Shown here piece after piece: positions 1 through 8,103 of a stretch of 64,000 nucleotides of DNA; position 1 is the stretch's first letter, and each line of letters begins with the position of its first letter. Both the position numbers and the translations under genes were made by a program. This stretch comes from Geomobilibacter sp964432205. GTDB lineage: Bacteria; Desulfobacterota; Desulfuromonadia; Geobacterales; DSM-12255. Where the stretch lies: contig CAYSMK010000013.1 of NCBI GenBank assembly GCA_964432205.1, positions 1 to 64,000 of the forward strand. The letters are read 5' to 3'. The notes beneath the pieces are model-generated. The model was given only the letters and a program-made list of their open reading frames with translations, had not been told where the DNA came from and searched no databases.

Positions 1-15
1 CGGGAATTTTTCACT

Positions 16-47
16 AAGCCGCCAGTCCGAAAGGTCTGGCGGCTTTT
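16..47. terminator. Intrinsic terminator hairpin
   Basis: A 13-base arm pairs with a matching arm around a GAAA tetraloop with one mismatch, and four T follow on the plus strand. It probably ends a plus-strand gene lying before the window and may also serve the minus-strand gene that ends just to its right. Confidence 0.75.
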
Positions 48-66
48 CGTTGTGCTTTTCTGTTTA

Positions 67-459
67 TCAGCGCACCTTCATGCGCAACATGCCGGAAATG
101 GCGCCGCTGGCGAAGGCGGCCAGCCAGAGGGTGTAGATGGTGAGGCTCACCCGGTGGAAGGTCCGATTGACCCGTTCAGCCCGGTGCAGGAGTGAGGCGG
201 CCAGGGCGAGGAGAAAATGGAAAGCCATCCCGCCGAGCGACACGATACCGGTCAGGTTGTGGATCTCCGGGGCCTTGCCGAAGGACCGGGCAAAGAGGTT
301 CATCTGCTGGGTGCCGAGCCAGTCGAAGAAGAGTCCCAATCCGAAGACGATCAGCTGCCTGGTGTGCAACCCCTCCCGCCGGCCGCTGAAGACCGCGTAG
401 GTGTAGAACGTAAGGGCCATGGTCATGAAGATGACTGCTCGGAGCAAGAGTGGTTTCAT
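67..459 (-). CDS. Small four-helix membrane protein of unknown function
   Basis: This 130-residue protein has about four hydrophobic helices: residues 5-24, 33-50, 68-92 and 103-125. A His-containing helix (GMAFHFLLALAASLLH) is visible. It may belong to the uncharacterised TIGR03987/HsmA-like membrane family, but that is recollection, not demonstration. Its ATG overlaps the stop of trmL by four bases (ATGA), so the two are translationally coupled and probably co-transcribed with trmL first. No catalytic motif is seen, so the function is unknown. Confidence 0.7.
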   Translation of the reverse strand: MKPLLLRAVIFMTMALTFYTYAVFSGRREGLHTRQLIVFGLGLFFDWLGTQQMNLFARSFGKAPEIHNLTGIVSLGGMAFHFLLALAASLLHRAERVNRTFHRVSLTIYTLWLAAFASGAISGMLRMKVR

Positions 460-932
460 GTCAGTCTCCCGGTCTGGCGTAGCGCCTCGTAGAGGACGAT
501 CCCGGCTGCTGTGGAGAGGTTGAGACTCCGGACCTTGCCGAAAATGGGGATGCGGATACTTGTCTTTGGGTTGGCGAGAATCAGATCGTCCGGCAGTCCT
601 TTGGTCTCCTTGCCAAAGACAAGGAAGTCTCCCTCCTCGAACGAAAACGCCACATGAGACTGCTCCGCCTTCTTGCTGGTGTAAACGAACCGGTAACCGG
701 GGAACGCCATTTTTAGCGTCTCCAGGTTGTCCCAGTACCTGATATCCACTTCGCTCCAGTAATCGAGTCCTGCCCGTTTCAGGTAGCGGTCATCAGTGGA
801 AAATCCAAGTTTCCCCACTAAATGAAGTGTCGTACCGGTTGCACCGCAGAGACGGGCAATGTTGCCGGTGTTGGGTGGAATTTCTGGTTCCACCAGCACA
901 ATATGAAAGTGATGCCGTGTCTGTTCGGTCAT
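456..932 (-). CDS. trmL: tRNA (cytidine(34)-2'-O)-methyltransferase TrmL
   Basis: This 158-residue SPOUT-fold methyltransferase methylates the wobble-position 2'-hydroxyl of tRNA-Leu isoacceptors using S-adenosylmethionine. Family landmarks are present: an N-terminal HIVLVEPEIPPNTGNIARL segment, the central VFGKETKGLP glycine loop, and the C-terminal IPIFGKVRSLNLSTAAG segment that forms the trefoil-knot cofactor site. The open frame extends 89 codons further upstream, but that part lacks family similarity and runs into the divergent serA gene. The ATG at 932 gives the normal family length. It lies upstream of and overlaps the small membrane-protein gene by four bases. Confidence 0.93.
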   Translation of the reverse strand: MTEQTRHHFHIVLVEPEIPPNTGNIARLCGATGTTLHLVGKLGFSTDDRYLKRAGLDYWSEVDIRYWDNLETLKMAFPGYRFVYTSKKAEQSHVAFSFEEGDFLVFGKETKGLPDDLILANPKTSIRIPIFGKVRSLNLSTAAGIVLYEALRQTGRLT

Positions 933-981
933 TGGTCCTCGCTGGCCGGCCGGATTGTATACCGGTAAAGGGGGGCCGGTC

Positions 982-1010
982 TTGCTTTTTGTGGCAATGG
1001 GGACTATTAT
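982..1010 (+). promoter_or_regulatory. Candidate sigma-70 promoter for serA
   Basis: TTGCTT and TATTAT are separated by 17 bases and lie about 70 bases before the serA start, in the divergent trmL-serA gap. The -10 is one base off consensus; the -35 matches only in its first three bases. Confidence 0.4.
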
Positions 1011-1080
1011 GCATATTTTCCGAGTGAGGACAAGAACGGCGGATGGTCCATTGGGACGCCGTCTACAATAAGGAGGGTGC

Positions 1081-2709
1081 ATGAAGATCATCGTCACCGA
1101 CGAAGTGGCCAGTGAAGGTCTGGCGCTGCTGACACAGGATCCGCGGGTGGAGCTCGATGTCAGGCTTGGTTTGAAAAAAGAGGAGCTCCTCGCAATCATC
1201 GGCGACTACGAGGCCATCATCACCCGCAGTGGGACCACGGTCGACAAGTCGCTGCTGGATGCTGCCAAAAAGTTGAAGGTGGTGGCTCGTGCCGGGGTCG
1301 GCATCGATAACGTGGATGTGGACTACGCCAGCTCCAGAGGCGTTATCGTGGTGAATGCCCCTTTAGGCAATACCAATAGCGCTGCCGAGCATACCATGGC
1401 GCTCCTGCTTTCCGCCTGCCGCAATGTTACCAAGGCCAATGCCAGCCTCAAGAGTGGCGAGTGGAAACGCGCCCCCTTTACCGGCGTGGAACTGAAGGGG
1501 AAGGTTGCCGGGGTCATTGGCCTGGGCAAGGTTGGAGGCCGGGTGGCCACTCGGCTCAAGGCCTTCGAATGCGAGGTGCTGGCCTGCGATCCTTATATTT
1601 CCGCAAAGCGCGCCCACGACCTGGGTGTGAAACTGGTTACCCTTGACGAACTCTGCAAGGGCAGTGATATCATTACCGTCCATACCCCCCTGAACGACGA
1701 GACCCGCGGCATGATCGGCGAGCGTGAGTTCGGCCTGATGAAAAGCGGGGTGATCGTCCTCAACGTGGCGCGCGGCGGCGTGATCGGTGAGGCGCCGCTG
1801 TTGGCCAACCTGAAGAGCGGCAAGGTCTCCCTGGCAGCAATTGACGTCTACAGCGTTGAGCCCCCGAAAAGCGACCTGCTGGTGGAGCTGATCTCCCAGG
1901 ACAGGCTGGTGGTAACCCCCCACCTCGGCGCCAACACCCAGGAAGCCCAGGTGAACGTGGCCATTGATGTTTCCAAGGAGATCCTCAACTATCTGGACGA
2001 ACTCCCCCTGGAAAACGCGGTCAACATCCCACGGTTCGACCTCGCCCTGATGGACCAGATGCGGCCTTTCCTTAACCTGATGCGGGTGTTGAGCGAATTC
2101 GGCATACAGCTTGTGGACAGCAATCCGGAAAAGGTCACCTTCGGCTATGCCGGAAGCATCGCCCACTACGACTGCTCGCCGTTGACCGTCTGTGGACTGT
2201 CGGTGCTTCTCAACCGGATGGTGGATCAGGACGTGAACATGGTCAATGCCTCCCTGGTTGCCGAAAATATGGGGATCGTGGTGGAAGAGACCAAATCTAC
2301 CCGCGCCGATGCCTTCTCCAACCTGATCACACTGGTCATCGAAGGGGACGGGGGGAAGCGTCGGCTGATTTCCGGCACGCTGTTCGAAGGTGCCCCCCGC
2401 ATTGTCCAACTGCGCGACTACTCCATGGAGTTCGCTCCGGCAGAGCATATGCTGCTGCTCAGCTATGAGGACCGGCCGGGCATGATCGGCAAGATCGGTA
2501 CCATCATGGGAGCGCACGATATCAACATCGCTTCCATGAACCTGGGGCGGCGAGAGAAGAAGGGGGAGGCCATGGTGATCCTCACTCTCGATTCGGCCGT
2601 ACCTGCGACCGTGCTGGAAGAGTTGCGCACCGCCACTGATGCCACCTTCATCAAGGCGTTGCACATGGTCAATGCCAAGTGCGGCCAGAGTTGCGGTTGC
2701 GGAGCCTGA
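1081..2709 (+). CDS. serA: D-3-phosphoglycerate dehydrogenase
   Basis: It oxidises 3-phosphoglycerate to 3-phosphohydroxypyruvate with NAD+, the first step of serine synthesis, in the cytosol. At 542 residues it is the long form. The N-terminal catalytic and nucleotide-binding domains carry the Rossmann motif GLGKVG at residues 147-152, and the catalytic triad is visible as Arg231, Glu260 and His281. An intervening domain follows, then a C-terminal ACT domain (about residues 455-530) that in this family senses serine. The start follows a strong AAGGAGGG ribosome site. An odd feature is the Cys-rich tail CGQSCGCGA, which looks like a metal-binding or disordered add-on. It ends before a bidirectional terminator. 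Confidence 0.96.
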   Translation: MKIIVTDEVASEGLALLTQDPRVELDVRLGLKKEELLAIIGDYEAIITRSGTTVDKSLLDAAKKLKVVARAGVGIDNVDVDYASSRGVIVVNAPLGNTNSAAEHTMALLLSACRNVTKANASLKSGEWKRAPFTGVELKGKVAGVIGLGKVGGRVATRLKAFECEVLACDPYISAKRAHDLGVKLVTLDELCKGSDIITVHTPLNDETRGMIGEREFGLMKSGVIVLNVARGGVIGEAPLLANLKSGKVSLAAIDVYSVEPPKSDLLVELISQDRLVVTPHLGANTQEAQVNVAIDVSKEILNYLDELPLENAVNIPRFDLALMDQMRPFLNLMRVLSEFGIQLVDSNPEKVTFGYAGSIAHYDCSPLTVCGLSVLLNRMVDQDVNMVNASLVAENMGIVVEETKSTRADAFSNLITLVIEGDGGKRRLISGTLFEGAPRIVQLRDYSMEFAPAEHMLLLSYEDRPGMIGKIGTIMGAHDINIASMNLGRREKKGEAMVILTLDSAVPATVLEELRTATDATFIKALHMVNAKCGQSCGCGA

Positions 2710-2714
2710 GCCAT

Positions 2715-2745
2715 GTGAGGAGTGAGGAGTAACGCAGTGAGGGGT
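2715..2745. repeat. Intergenic GTGAGGA-type short tandem repeat
   Basis: Imperfect tandem copies of a purine-rich heptamer (GTGAGGA) lie between the serA stop and its terminator. Similar purine tracts occur at 10003-10100 and 15727-15800 in this window. Confidence 0.5.
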
Positions 2746-2749
2746 ACGG

Positions 2750-2786
2750 AAAAGGCCCTGGCGACATCACCGCCAGGGCCTTTTCT
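2750..2786. terminator. Bidirectional terminator between serA and the DAHP synthase gene
   Basis: A perfect 10-bp stem (GGCCCTGGCG and its complement) around a 7-base loop is flanked by four A on the left and four T on the right, so it can stop the convergent transcripts on both strands. Confidence 0.9.
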
Positions 2787-2812
2787 TATGGCTGTTTGAA
2801 TACTCAGTAACC

Positions 2813-3877
2813 TTACGCGAGTTTCCGGCCCCCGAACTTCTTCAGGCGGGCATGGGCTTCCCGCAGTATCCGCTCCGTGGTCTCCCAGCTGATGCATTTG
2901 TCGGTAATGGAAACGCCGTACTTCATCTGACGCGGGTCCTCAGGCATCGGCTGGCTGCCGTCCTCCAGATAGCTCTCGATCATGACCCCGGAGATGGAGC
3001 GGTTGCCCGCCTCGATCTGGTCAATGACCGCAGTGAGCACGCCGGGTTGCTTCTCGTGGTTCTTTTCCGAGTTGCCGTGGCTGCAGTCCACCATGATGGT
3101 GGGAAACAGGCCGGCCTTTGCCAGCATCTCCTCGGTCTTGCTGATATCCTCCGGTGAGTAGTTGGGCTTTTTACCGCCACGCAGAACCATGTGCACGTCC
3201 TGGTTGCCGGTGGTCTGGACGATGGAGGAAAGCCCTTCCCGGTTGATTCCCAGAAAGCTGTGGGAGTGCTGGGCCGCTATCATGGCGTCGATGGCGATCT
3301 GCAGGTTGCCGTCGGTGCCGTTCTTGAAGCCGATGGGGAATGATAGACCGCTGGCCAGTTCCCGATGGGTCTGGGATTCGGTAGTGCGGGCACCGATGGC
3401 CCCCCAGGAGAGATGATCGGCCAGATATTCGGGCGTGATCGGGTCGAGCATTTCGGTGGCGATGGGAAGCTTGTGCGCCGTGATCTCGCACAGCAGCCGC
3501 CGGGCGATCCCCAGTCCTTTGGAGATTTCATGGGTGCCGTTCATGTCCGGGTCGTTGATGAGCCCCTTCCAGCCGACGGTCGTCCGCGGCTTCTCGAAGT
3601 AGAGGCGCATGACCGGGAACAGCTGGTCACTGACCTCGGTCGCCAGGCGGGCGAGCCGCTCCGCATACTCCAGCGCCCCCTTCGGGTCGTGGATGGAGCA
3701 GGGGCCAACCACCACCATGAGCCGCGGATCTTTCCCTCTCAGGATGTTCTTGATCTGATTGCGGCTTGAGCTGACCACCTCGCTTGCCTCGACGGACAGG
3801 GGAAAGACTTGGCGAAGATCGGTGGGGGCTATGATGGGGGTGATGCTCTTGATTTTCAAGTTATTGGTCTTGACCAT
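2813..3877 (-). CDS. aroF: 3-deoxy-7-phosphoheptulonate (DAHP) synthase, class I
   Basis: It condenses phosphoenolpyruvate with erythrose 4-phosphate, the entry step of the shikimate pathway. The 354-residue length and sequence fit the AroF/AroG/AroH type I family: MVVVGPCSIHDPKGALEY near residue 55, MRLYFEKPRTTVGWKG near residue 90 (PEP-binding Lys/Arg), the metal-binding DCSHGNS segment near residue 260, and YGVSITDKCISW near the C-terminus. The feedback isoform (Phe-, Tyr- or Trp-sensitive) cannot be told by eye, so the symbol is provisional. The gene stands alone on the minus strand with its own candidate promoter. Confidence 0.93.
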   Translation of the reverse strand: MVKTNNLKIKSITPIIAPTDLRQVFPLSVEASEVVSSSRNQIKNILRGKDPRLMVVVGPCSIHDPKGALEYAERLARLATEVSDQLFPVMRLYFEKPRTTVGWKGLINDPDMNGTHEISKGLGIARRLLCEITAHKLPIATEMLDPITPEYLADHLSWGAIGARTTESQTHRELASGLSFPIGFKNGTDGNLQIAIDAMIAAQHSHSFLGINREGLSSIVQTTGNQDVHMVLRGGKKPNYSPEDISKTEEMLAKAGLFPTIMVDCSHGNSEKNHEKQPGVLTAVIDQIEAGNRSISGVMIESYLEDGSQPMPEDPRQMKYGVSITDKCISWETTERILREAHARLKKFGGRKLA

Positions 3878-3915
3878 GGCAACCCTTTCTTTCCGGGGAT
3901 TTCTGAGGACTCATC

Positions 3916-3944
3916 AATCTAGCTAAAATTTGCGGCCAGGTCAA
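3916..3944 (-). promoter_or_regulatory. Candidate promoter for the DAHP synthase gene
   Basis: Reading the minus strand, TTGACC and TAGATT are separated by 17 bases and lie about 40 bases before the start codon, within the 71-base gap after pncA. Confidence 0.45.
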
Positions 3945-3948
3945 AGGG

Positions 3949-4536
3949 TTATTGCGGCAAATCGGCTGTTGTCGCGGGAATGGCACCGGCGGCGCACATC
4001 TCGGCCAACGCCCGCTCCGAATCACCGGGCTTGAGGTCGACGCCGCGCACCGCGTTGGTCAGGACGGTCACGGCAATGCCGCACCGTCTCGCCTCAAGGA
4101 CGGTCTCTTTGACACAATAGTCGGTGGCAAGGCCGCAGACGCAAATATGGGATACTCCCAGGCTGGTGAGCAGTTCGGGCAAGGAGGTGCCCTGCTCGTT
4201 CCGGGCATGGAAGGCCGAATAGTCGTCACGGTTCGGATCGGTGCCCTTGGAGACAATAACCGTTTCCGGGGGGAGGCGCAGGTCGGGATGGAACCCGGCA
4301 CCTGGCGTCCCCTGGATGCAGTGCGGTGGCCAGATGCCGCCAAAGGGTTTGAAGTGGCTGGTCTGGGCGGGGTGCCAGTCACGGCTGGCAATGATGGGGA
4401 GGCCGCGGGCCGAAAAGTGGTTAATGGCCCGGTTGATCACTGGCACGACCGCGTCCCCTTCCGGTACGGCCAGTGCCCCGCCGGGACAGAAATCGTTCTG
4501 GAGGTCGATTATCAGCAGGGCAGAATGTGCGTCCAT
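3949..4536 (-). CDS. pncA: Nicotinamidase
   Basis: It hydrolyses nicotinamide to nicotinate and ammonia in NAD salvage. The 195-residue isochorismatase-fold protein shows the complete catalytic triad Asp11, Lys97 and Cys141 (in GLATDYCVKET) and the metal site Asp53-x-His55 with His61. The start is supported by GGAGG six bases upstream. It lies 18 bases downstream of pncB on the same strand, so nicotinamide would be converted to nicotinate and then used by PncB from one transcript. Confidence 0.95.
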   Translation of the reverse strand: MDAHSALLIIDLQNDFCPGGALAVPEGDAVVPVINRAINHFSARGLPIIASRDWHPAQTSHFKPFGGIWPPHCIQGTPGAGFHPDLRLPPETVIVSKGTDPNRDDYSAFHARNEQGTSLPELLTSLGVSHICVCGLATDYCVKETVLEARRCGIAVTVLTNAVRGVDLKPGDSERALAEMCAAGAIPATTADLPQ

Positions 4537-4554
4537 GGAGAGCCTCCGGATGAT

Positions 4555-6006
4555 TTATGGTGACACGGCCGGAGATGACGCGGCCTGGCGTGATATCTCC
4601 TCCATGAGTCGCATGCGCAGGTCGTTCACTCCGTGACTCATGGAAACCTTGTAGCGATGGGGGTTGATGAAGCGCAGAGAGCCGGCCGGCAGCTTTCTCA
4701 ACTGCTCGGCACAGCGGGCGGCCATGGCATCCAGCGGTTCCCGTGCTGCAGCACGCCGACCCTGATCCATGACCACCGTGCGGATATCCACCAATCGGGC
4801 GATTTGTGGTATCTCCTTGTGCTGCAGAGGGTTGACAGGGTCAAAGACCATATCGCCCGGCTGCACGGTTTCGTCGGCCAGAGAAATCACGTCCTGGATG
4901 AAGCTCCCGTCCGGCGCCATGGCGCGCAGCAGGCTTTTCCGGTCGGGCAGGGTGGCCTTGGCTATATCGCTGGTTACCTTGAGTCGCGGCCGGTCTCCCA
5001 CGCGTACCAGTTTGTAGACCCCTCCCAGAGCCCCGCCACCATCGCCCATGCAGGCGGCCAGTTTGGTGCCCACGCCATAGATGTCTACGCAGCCGCCATC
5101 GTCCCGGATCGCGTCGATGACATACTCGTCCAGTTCGTTGGATGCGACAATCTTTACTCCCGGAAATCCGGCCGCGTCCAGCTGGCGCCTCGCCTTGCGG
5201 GAAAGATAGGCCAGGTCGCCGGAATCGATCCGGATGCCGACCAGTTCATGCCCCTGTTCCCTCAGTTCCCGCGCTACGATGATGGCGTTGGGAACGCCGC
5301 TTGCCATGGTGTCGTAGGTGTCCACCAGAAGGATGGTCGAATCGGGAAAGACCTCCGCATACTTGCGAAAGGCGGTCAATTCGTCGGCAAACGCCATGAT
5401 CCAGCTGTGGGCGTGGGTTCCCCTGACCGGCAGGCCGAAGCACATCCCGGCCAGGACGTTGCTGGTGCTCATGACCCCTCCCACGCAGGCGGCCCGGGCA
5501 ACGGAGAGGCCGCCGTCAGGTCCCTGCGCCCGGCGCAGGCCGAACTCCAGGACCGTCCCCTCATGGGCGGCATGGGTGATCCGGGCAGCCTTGGTGGCCA
5601 CCAGGGTTTGGAAATTGATGATGTTCAGCAGGGCTGTTTCCACGAACTGGGCCTCGGCCAAGGTCCCTTCGACGGTCAGGAGAGGCTCATTGGCAAAAAC
5701 GACCGTTCCCTCCGGCGGTGCGGTCACCCGGCCGCGGAACCGGAACTTCTGCAGGAACGTGAGGAATGATTCTCTGAACAGGCTGAGACTTCCCAGATAG
5801 GCCAACTCTTCATCGGTGAAGGCCAACTGCTCCAGGTAATCCAGGGCCGGTTCCAGACCGGCGAAAACAGCATAGCCCCCCTGGAACGGATTGTGACGGA
5901 AAAAGAGGTCGAAGACAGCCGGGGTATCGGCCATCCCTTCCTCAAGATAGCCGCTGAGCATGGTCAGTTCGTAGAGGTCGGTAAGGAGTGGAGAATATCT
6001 GCGCAT
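4555..6006 (-). CDS. pncB: Nicotinate phosphoribosyltransferase
   Basis: It makes nicotinate mononucleotide from nicotinate and phosphoribosyl pyrophosphate, with ATP hydrolysis, in the Preiss-Handler pathway. The product is 483 residues from the ATG chosen here. The N-terminus MRRYSPLLTDLYELTM matches the family, as do the DTYDT segment, the IRIDSGDL phosphate-binding strand, and the IYGVGTKL loop near residue 330. The frame stays open 55 codons further upstream, but that stretch lacks family similarity. It is first in an operon with pncA. Confidence 0.95.
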   Translation of the reverse strand: MRRYSPLLTDLYELTMLSGYLEEGMADTPAVFDLFFRHNPFQGGYAVFAGLEPALDYLEQLAFTDEELAYLGSLSLFRESFLTFLQKFRFRGRVTAPPEGTVVFANEPLLTVEGTLAEAQFVETALLNIINFQTLVATKAARITHAAHEGTVLEFGLRRAQGPDGGLSVARAACVGGVMSTSNVLAGMCFGLPVRGTHAHSWIMAFADELTAFRKYAEVFPDSTILLVDTYDTMASGVPNAIIVARELREQGHELVGIRIDSGDLAYLSRKARRQLDAAGFPGVKIVASNELDEYVIDAIRDDGGCVDIYGVGTKLAACMGDGGGALGGVYKLVRVGDRPRLKVTSDIAKATLPDRKSLLRAMAPDGSFIQDVISLADETVQPGDMVFDPVNPLQHKEIPQIARLVDIRTVVMDQGRRAAAREPLDAMAARCAEQLRKLPAGSLRFINPHRYKVSMSHGVNDLRMRLMEEISRQAASSPAVSP

Positions 6007-6270
6007 GGTGGCTCCGATGAATACTAGGTCTAACCTGTATCCAATTGTAATGCACTCCCGGCTCTTGGCAACGCGTTCCGTTGTCGTGCCTGCGACGGTG
6101 CCGGTTGGGATGCAACTGTTGTCGAACTCGGTGAATCGATGAGGGGGATGAAGCTGCCCCCGATATCGCAATGATTTGCTCCCCCGGCAGCTGTTCAGAG
6201 GGGGCCGGATAGCGGCTGCAAACTATTTTCGGGCAGGAGGCTTTTTTTACATACAAGCATTCACCTTGTG

Positions 6271-6279
6271 TGCTACACT
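6271..6279 (+). promoter_or_regulatory. Candidate extended -10 promoter for rpsU
   Basis: TGCTACACT fits the extended -10 pattern TGnTAnnnT. A T-rich TTTACATACAAG segment lies upstream, but no good -35 is correctly spaced. It would give an RNA whose first 100 bases include the hairpin at 6302-6338. The rest of the 376-base pncB-rpsU gap shows no gene. Confidence 0.4.
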
Positions 6280-6301
6280 TCGGCATCTTTTGAAGTTGGC
6301 G

Positions 6302-6338
6302 AACCCAGGAACTTTAAAAGTTTCCTGGGTTTTTTTGT
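6302..6338 (+). terminator. Terminator-like hairpin in the rpsU leader
   Basis: AACCCAGGAA pairs with TTCCTGGGTT, the inner CTTT and AAAG extend the stem, and a run of seven T follows. No gene precedes it on this strand, and the rpsU ribosome site begins 30 bases later. This placement suggests an attenuator or a short leader RNA instead of an end-of-gene terminator. Confidence 0.7.
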
Positions 6339-6382
6339 GTGCAACACCGGAACGCCGACCCGGGTGAGGAAGGAGATGGCAA

Positions 6383-6583
6383 TTGCAGGTTAGCGTCCAT
6401 GGTAATGATATTGACAAGGCCCTGAAGCATCTGAAGCGAAAACTCCAGATGGATGGCTTCTTTGGCGAAATCAAGAAGCGTAAGCACTACGAGAAACCGT
6501 CGGTAAAGAAGAAGCGCAAGCAGGCGAATGCCGAGCGCCGGCGAAGAAAGTCCCAGAGATTCAAGAAGGATGACCGGGGCTGA
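6383..6583 (+). CDS. rpsU: Small ribosomal subunit protein bS21
   Basis: bS21 is a very basic 66-residue 30S subunit protein that helps initiation near the mRNA exit channel. The HYEKPSVKKKRKQANAERR core is diagnostic, and the Arg/Lys-rich tail is normal. The start is unusual: the only suitable in-frame start after the strong AAGGAGA ribosome site is TTG. The nearby ATG at 6376 is out of frame and stops after five codons. A hairpin with a T-run lies between the candidate promoter and this gene, so expression may be controlled in the leader. Confidence 0.93.
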   Translation: MQVSVHGNDIDKALKHLKRKLQMDGFFGEIKKRKHYEKPSVKKKRKQANAERRRRKSQRFKKDDRG

Positions 6584-6673
6584 GCCGATCAGCACGAATC
6601 GAGGCTTACCGATCGCGGGAGCCCGTGACCGGGGGATCCCCGGAAATTCAACCAGGAAGTAGGAGAAACACCA

Positions 6674-6874
6674 ATGGCTAAAGGCAGAGTGAAGTGGTTC
6701 AATGACAGCAAGGGCTTCGGTTTCCTCGAGCAGGAAAACGGCGAGGATGTATTTGTCCATTTTTCCGCCATTTCGGGTAACGGCTTCAAGTCGCTGGCCG
6801 AAGGCGAGGCCGTGACCTTTGATGTCGTCAATGGTCCGAAAGGCCTCCAGGCGGCAAACGTGGAGAAGGCGTAA
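6674..6874 (+). CDS. Cold-shock domain protein (CspA family)
   Basis: This 66-residue single cold-shock domain binds single-stranded RNA/DNA and acts as an RNA chaperone. Both RNP motifs are intact: KGFGFLE (RNP1) and DVFVHFS (RNP2). The start follows an AGGAG site. It lies 90 bases after rpsU and before a strong terminator, so both translation-related genes may share a transcript. Which Csp paralogue it represents cannot be told. Confidence 0.95.
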   Translation: MAKGRVKWFNDSKGFGFLEQENGEDVFVHFSAISGNGFKSLAEGEAVTFDVVNGPKGLQAANVEKA

Positions 6875-6897
6875 GCCTTTTCCCCTGCCGGACAATG

Positions 6898-6927
6898 AAA
6901 GGCCCGCTGAAAAGCGGGCCTTTTTTT
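6898..6927 (+). terminator. Intrinsic terminator after the cold-shock gene
   Basis: An 8-bp GC stem with a GAAA tetraloop is followed by seven T. Confidence 0.93.
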
Positions 6928-6969
6928 ATGGTGCCGGGCTGCCCGACAAGGGCGCGGCAAGCAGCGCCC

Positions 6970-8103
6970 CTACAGTATCCTTTTCCGGAATTTTCGCACA
7001 GCCACCAGGAAGACCAGCAGGCCGAACAGACCCAGGAAGGTCACCTCGCCGGCCAGTACCCGCAGACCCACCCCCTTCAGGTAGATGCCGCGCAGGATGG
7101 TGACGAAGTAGCGGGCCGGGATGACATGGGTGAACGCCTGGAGCAGCGGCGGCATGTTGGCGATCCGGAAGACGAAGCCCGAGAGGAGAAAGGCCGGCAA
7201 CAGCGTCGCCATCAATGCGAACTGACTGGCCACGAACTGGTTCTTGCCCACGATGCTGATCAGCATCCCCAGGGAGAGCGCCACCAACAGGAAGAGTATC
7301 GCCAGGGCCAGGAGCAGGGGGCGATCGCCCCGCATCGGCACGTGGAAGATGAATCTCCCGACCAGCATGGCCAGGGCCATGTCGAAGAGGCCGATACAGA
7401 AATAGGGGGCCAACTTGCCGACGATCAACTCGAATCCGGTAAGCGGGGTAGCGATCAACTGCTCCATGGTGCCGGTCTCCCACTCGCGGGCCACGGTCAG
7501 TGAGGTGAGAAGGGCGGCAATGACCATCATGATGACCGCGATCAGACCGGGGATGATGGCGATGCGCGATTCCAGATCGGGATTGTACCAGACCCGCGGC
7601 ACCAGATCGATCGGCTGCCTGGGCGGGGTACTCCCCTGGCCCAGCAGCTGCTTGACCGTCACTGTTCTGGAGAAACCTCCCACGATGCTCCCCGCATAGC
7701 CCAGGGCAATCGTGGCGGTGTTGGAGTCGCTGCCGTCGATGATCGCCTGAACCGGCACGGTCTCGCCGGCGGCAAGGCGGTCGGCGAAACCGGTCGGGAT
7801 GACCAGGGCGATCAGCGCCCTGCGGGTATCGATTGCCCGCTCCAGATCCGCGTACCGTCCGGTTCTGCTGACCAGGGAGAAGTAGCGGGAGCCGTCGAAA
7901 CGGCTCACCAGTTCGCGGCTTGCCTGACTGTTGTCCTGGTCCCAGACGGCCAGCGGGACATTGTCCACGTCGAGGGTCAGGGCGTAGCCGAACATGAAGA
8001 GGAGGAGCATCGGGAGCGCCAGTCCCATGAGAAGGCTCCGCGGGTCGCGGACGACGTGAAGGAACTCCTTTTTGGCAACAGCCCTGATCCGCTGAAGCTT
8101 CAT
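6970..8103 (-). CDS. ABC-2 type exporter permease
   Basis: This 377-residue inner-membrane subunit has a cytoplasmic N-terminal helix, a first membrane span at about residues 20-40 (LALPMLLLFMFGYAL), a large periplasmic domain of about 130 residues, and five or so C-terminal spans. The layout is that of YbhS/YbhR/YhhJ-type permeases. Its ATG overlaps the stop of the upstream ATPase gene (ATGA). It is last in an adaptor-ATPase-ATPase-permease operon. The substrate is unknown; relatives export drugs or other hydrophobic compounds. The stop lies within a fragment resembling the palindromic repeat near acpS. Confidence 0.9.
   Translation of the reverse strand: MKLQRIRAVAKKEFLHVVRDPRSLLMGLALPMLLLFMFGYALTLDVDNVPLAVWDQDNSQASRELVSRFDGSRYFSLVSRTGRYADLERAIDTRRALIALVIPTGFADRLAAGETVPVQAIIDGSDSNTATIALGYAGSIVGGFSRTVTVKQLLGQGSTPPRQPIDLVPRVWYNPDLESRIAIIPGLIAVIMMVIAALLTSLTVAREWETGTMEQLIATPLTGFELIVGKLAPYFCIGLFDMALAMLVGRFIFHVPMRGDRPLLLALAILFLLVALSLGMLISIVGKNQFVASQFALMATLLPAFLLSGFVFRIANMPPLLQAFTHVIPARYFVTILRGIYLKGVGLRVLAGEVTFLGLFGLLVFLVAVRKFRKRIL

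Noticed and set aside
1363..2664. 433-codon minus-strand frame opposite serA
   Set aside because: serA is unambiguous with all its motifs; the antisense frame shows no family features.
6930..6973. Second full copy of the REP-like element near the end of the ABC permease gene
   Set aside because: Only the right end (GCGCCCCTAC) and loose GC-rich similarity match; it is too short to call a complete copy.
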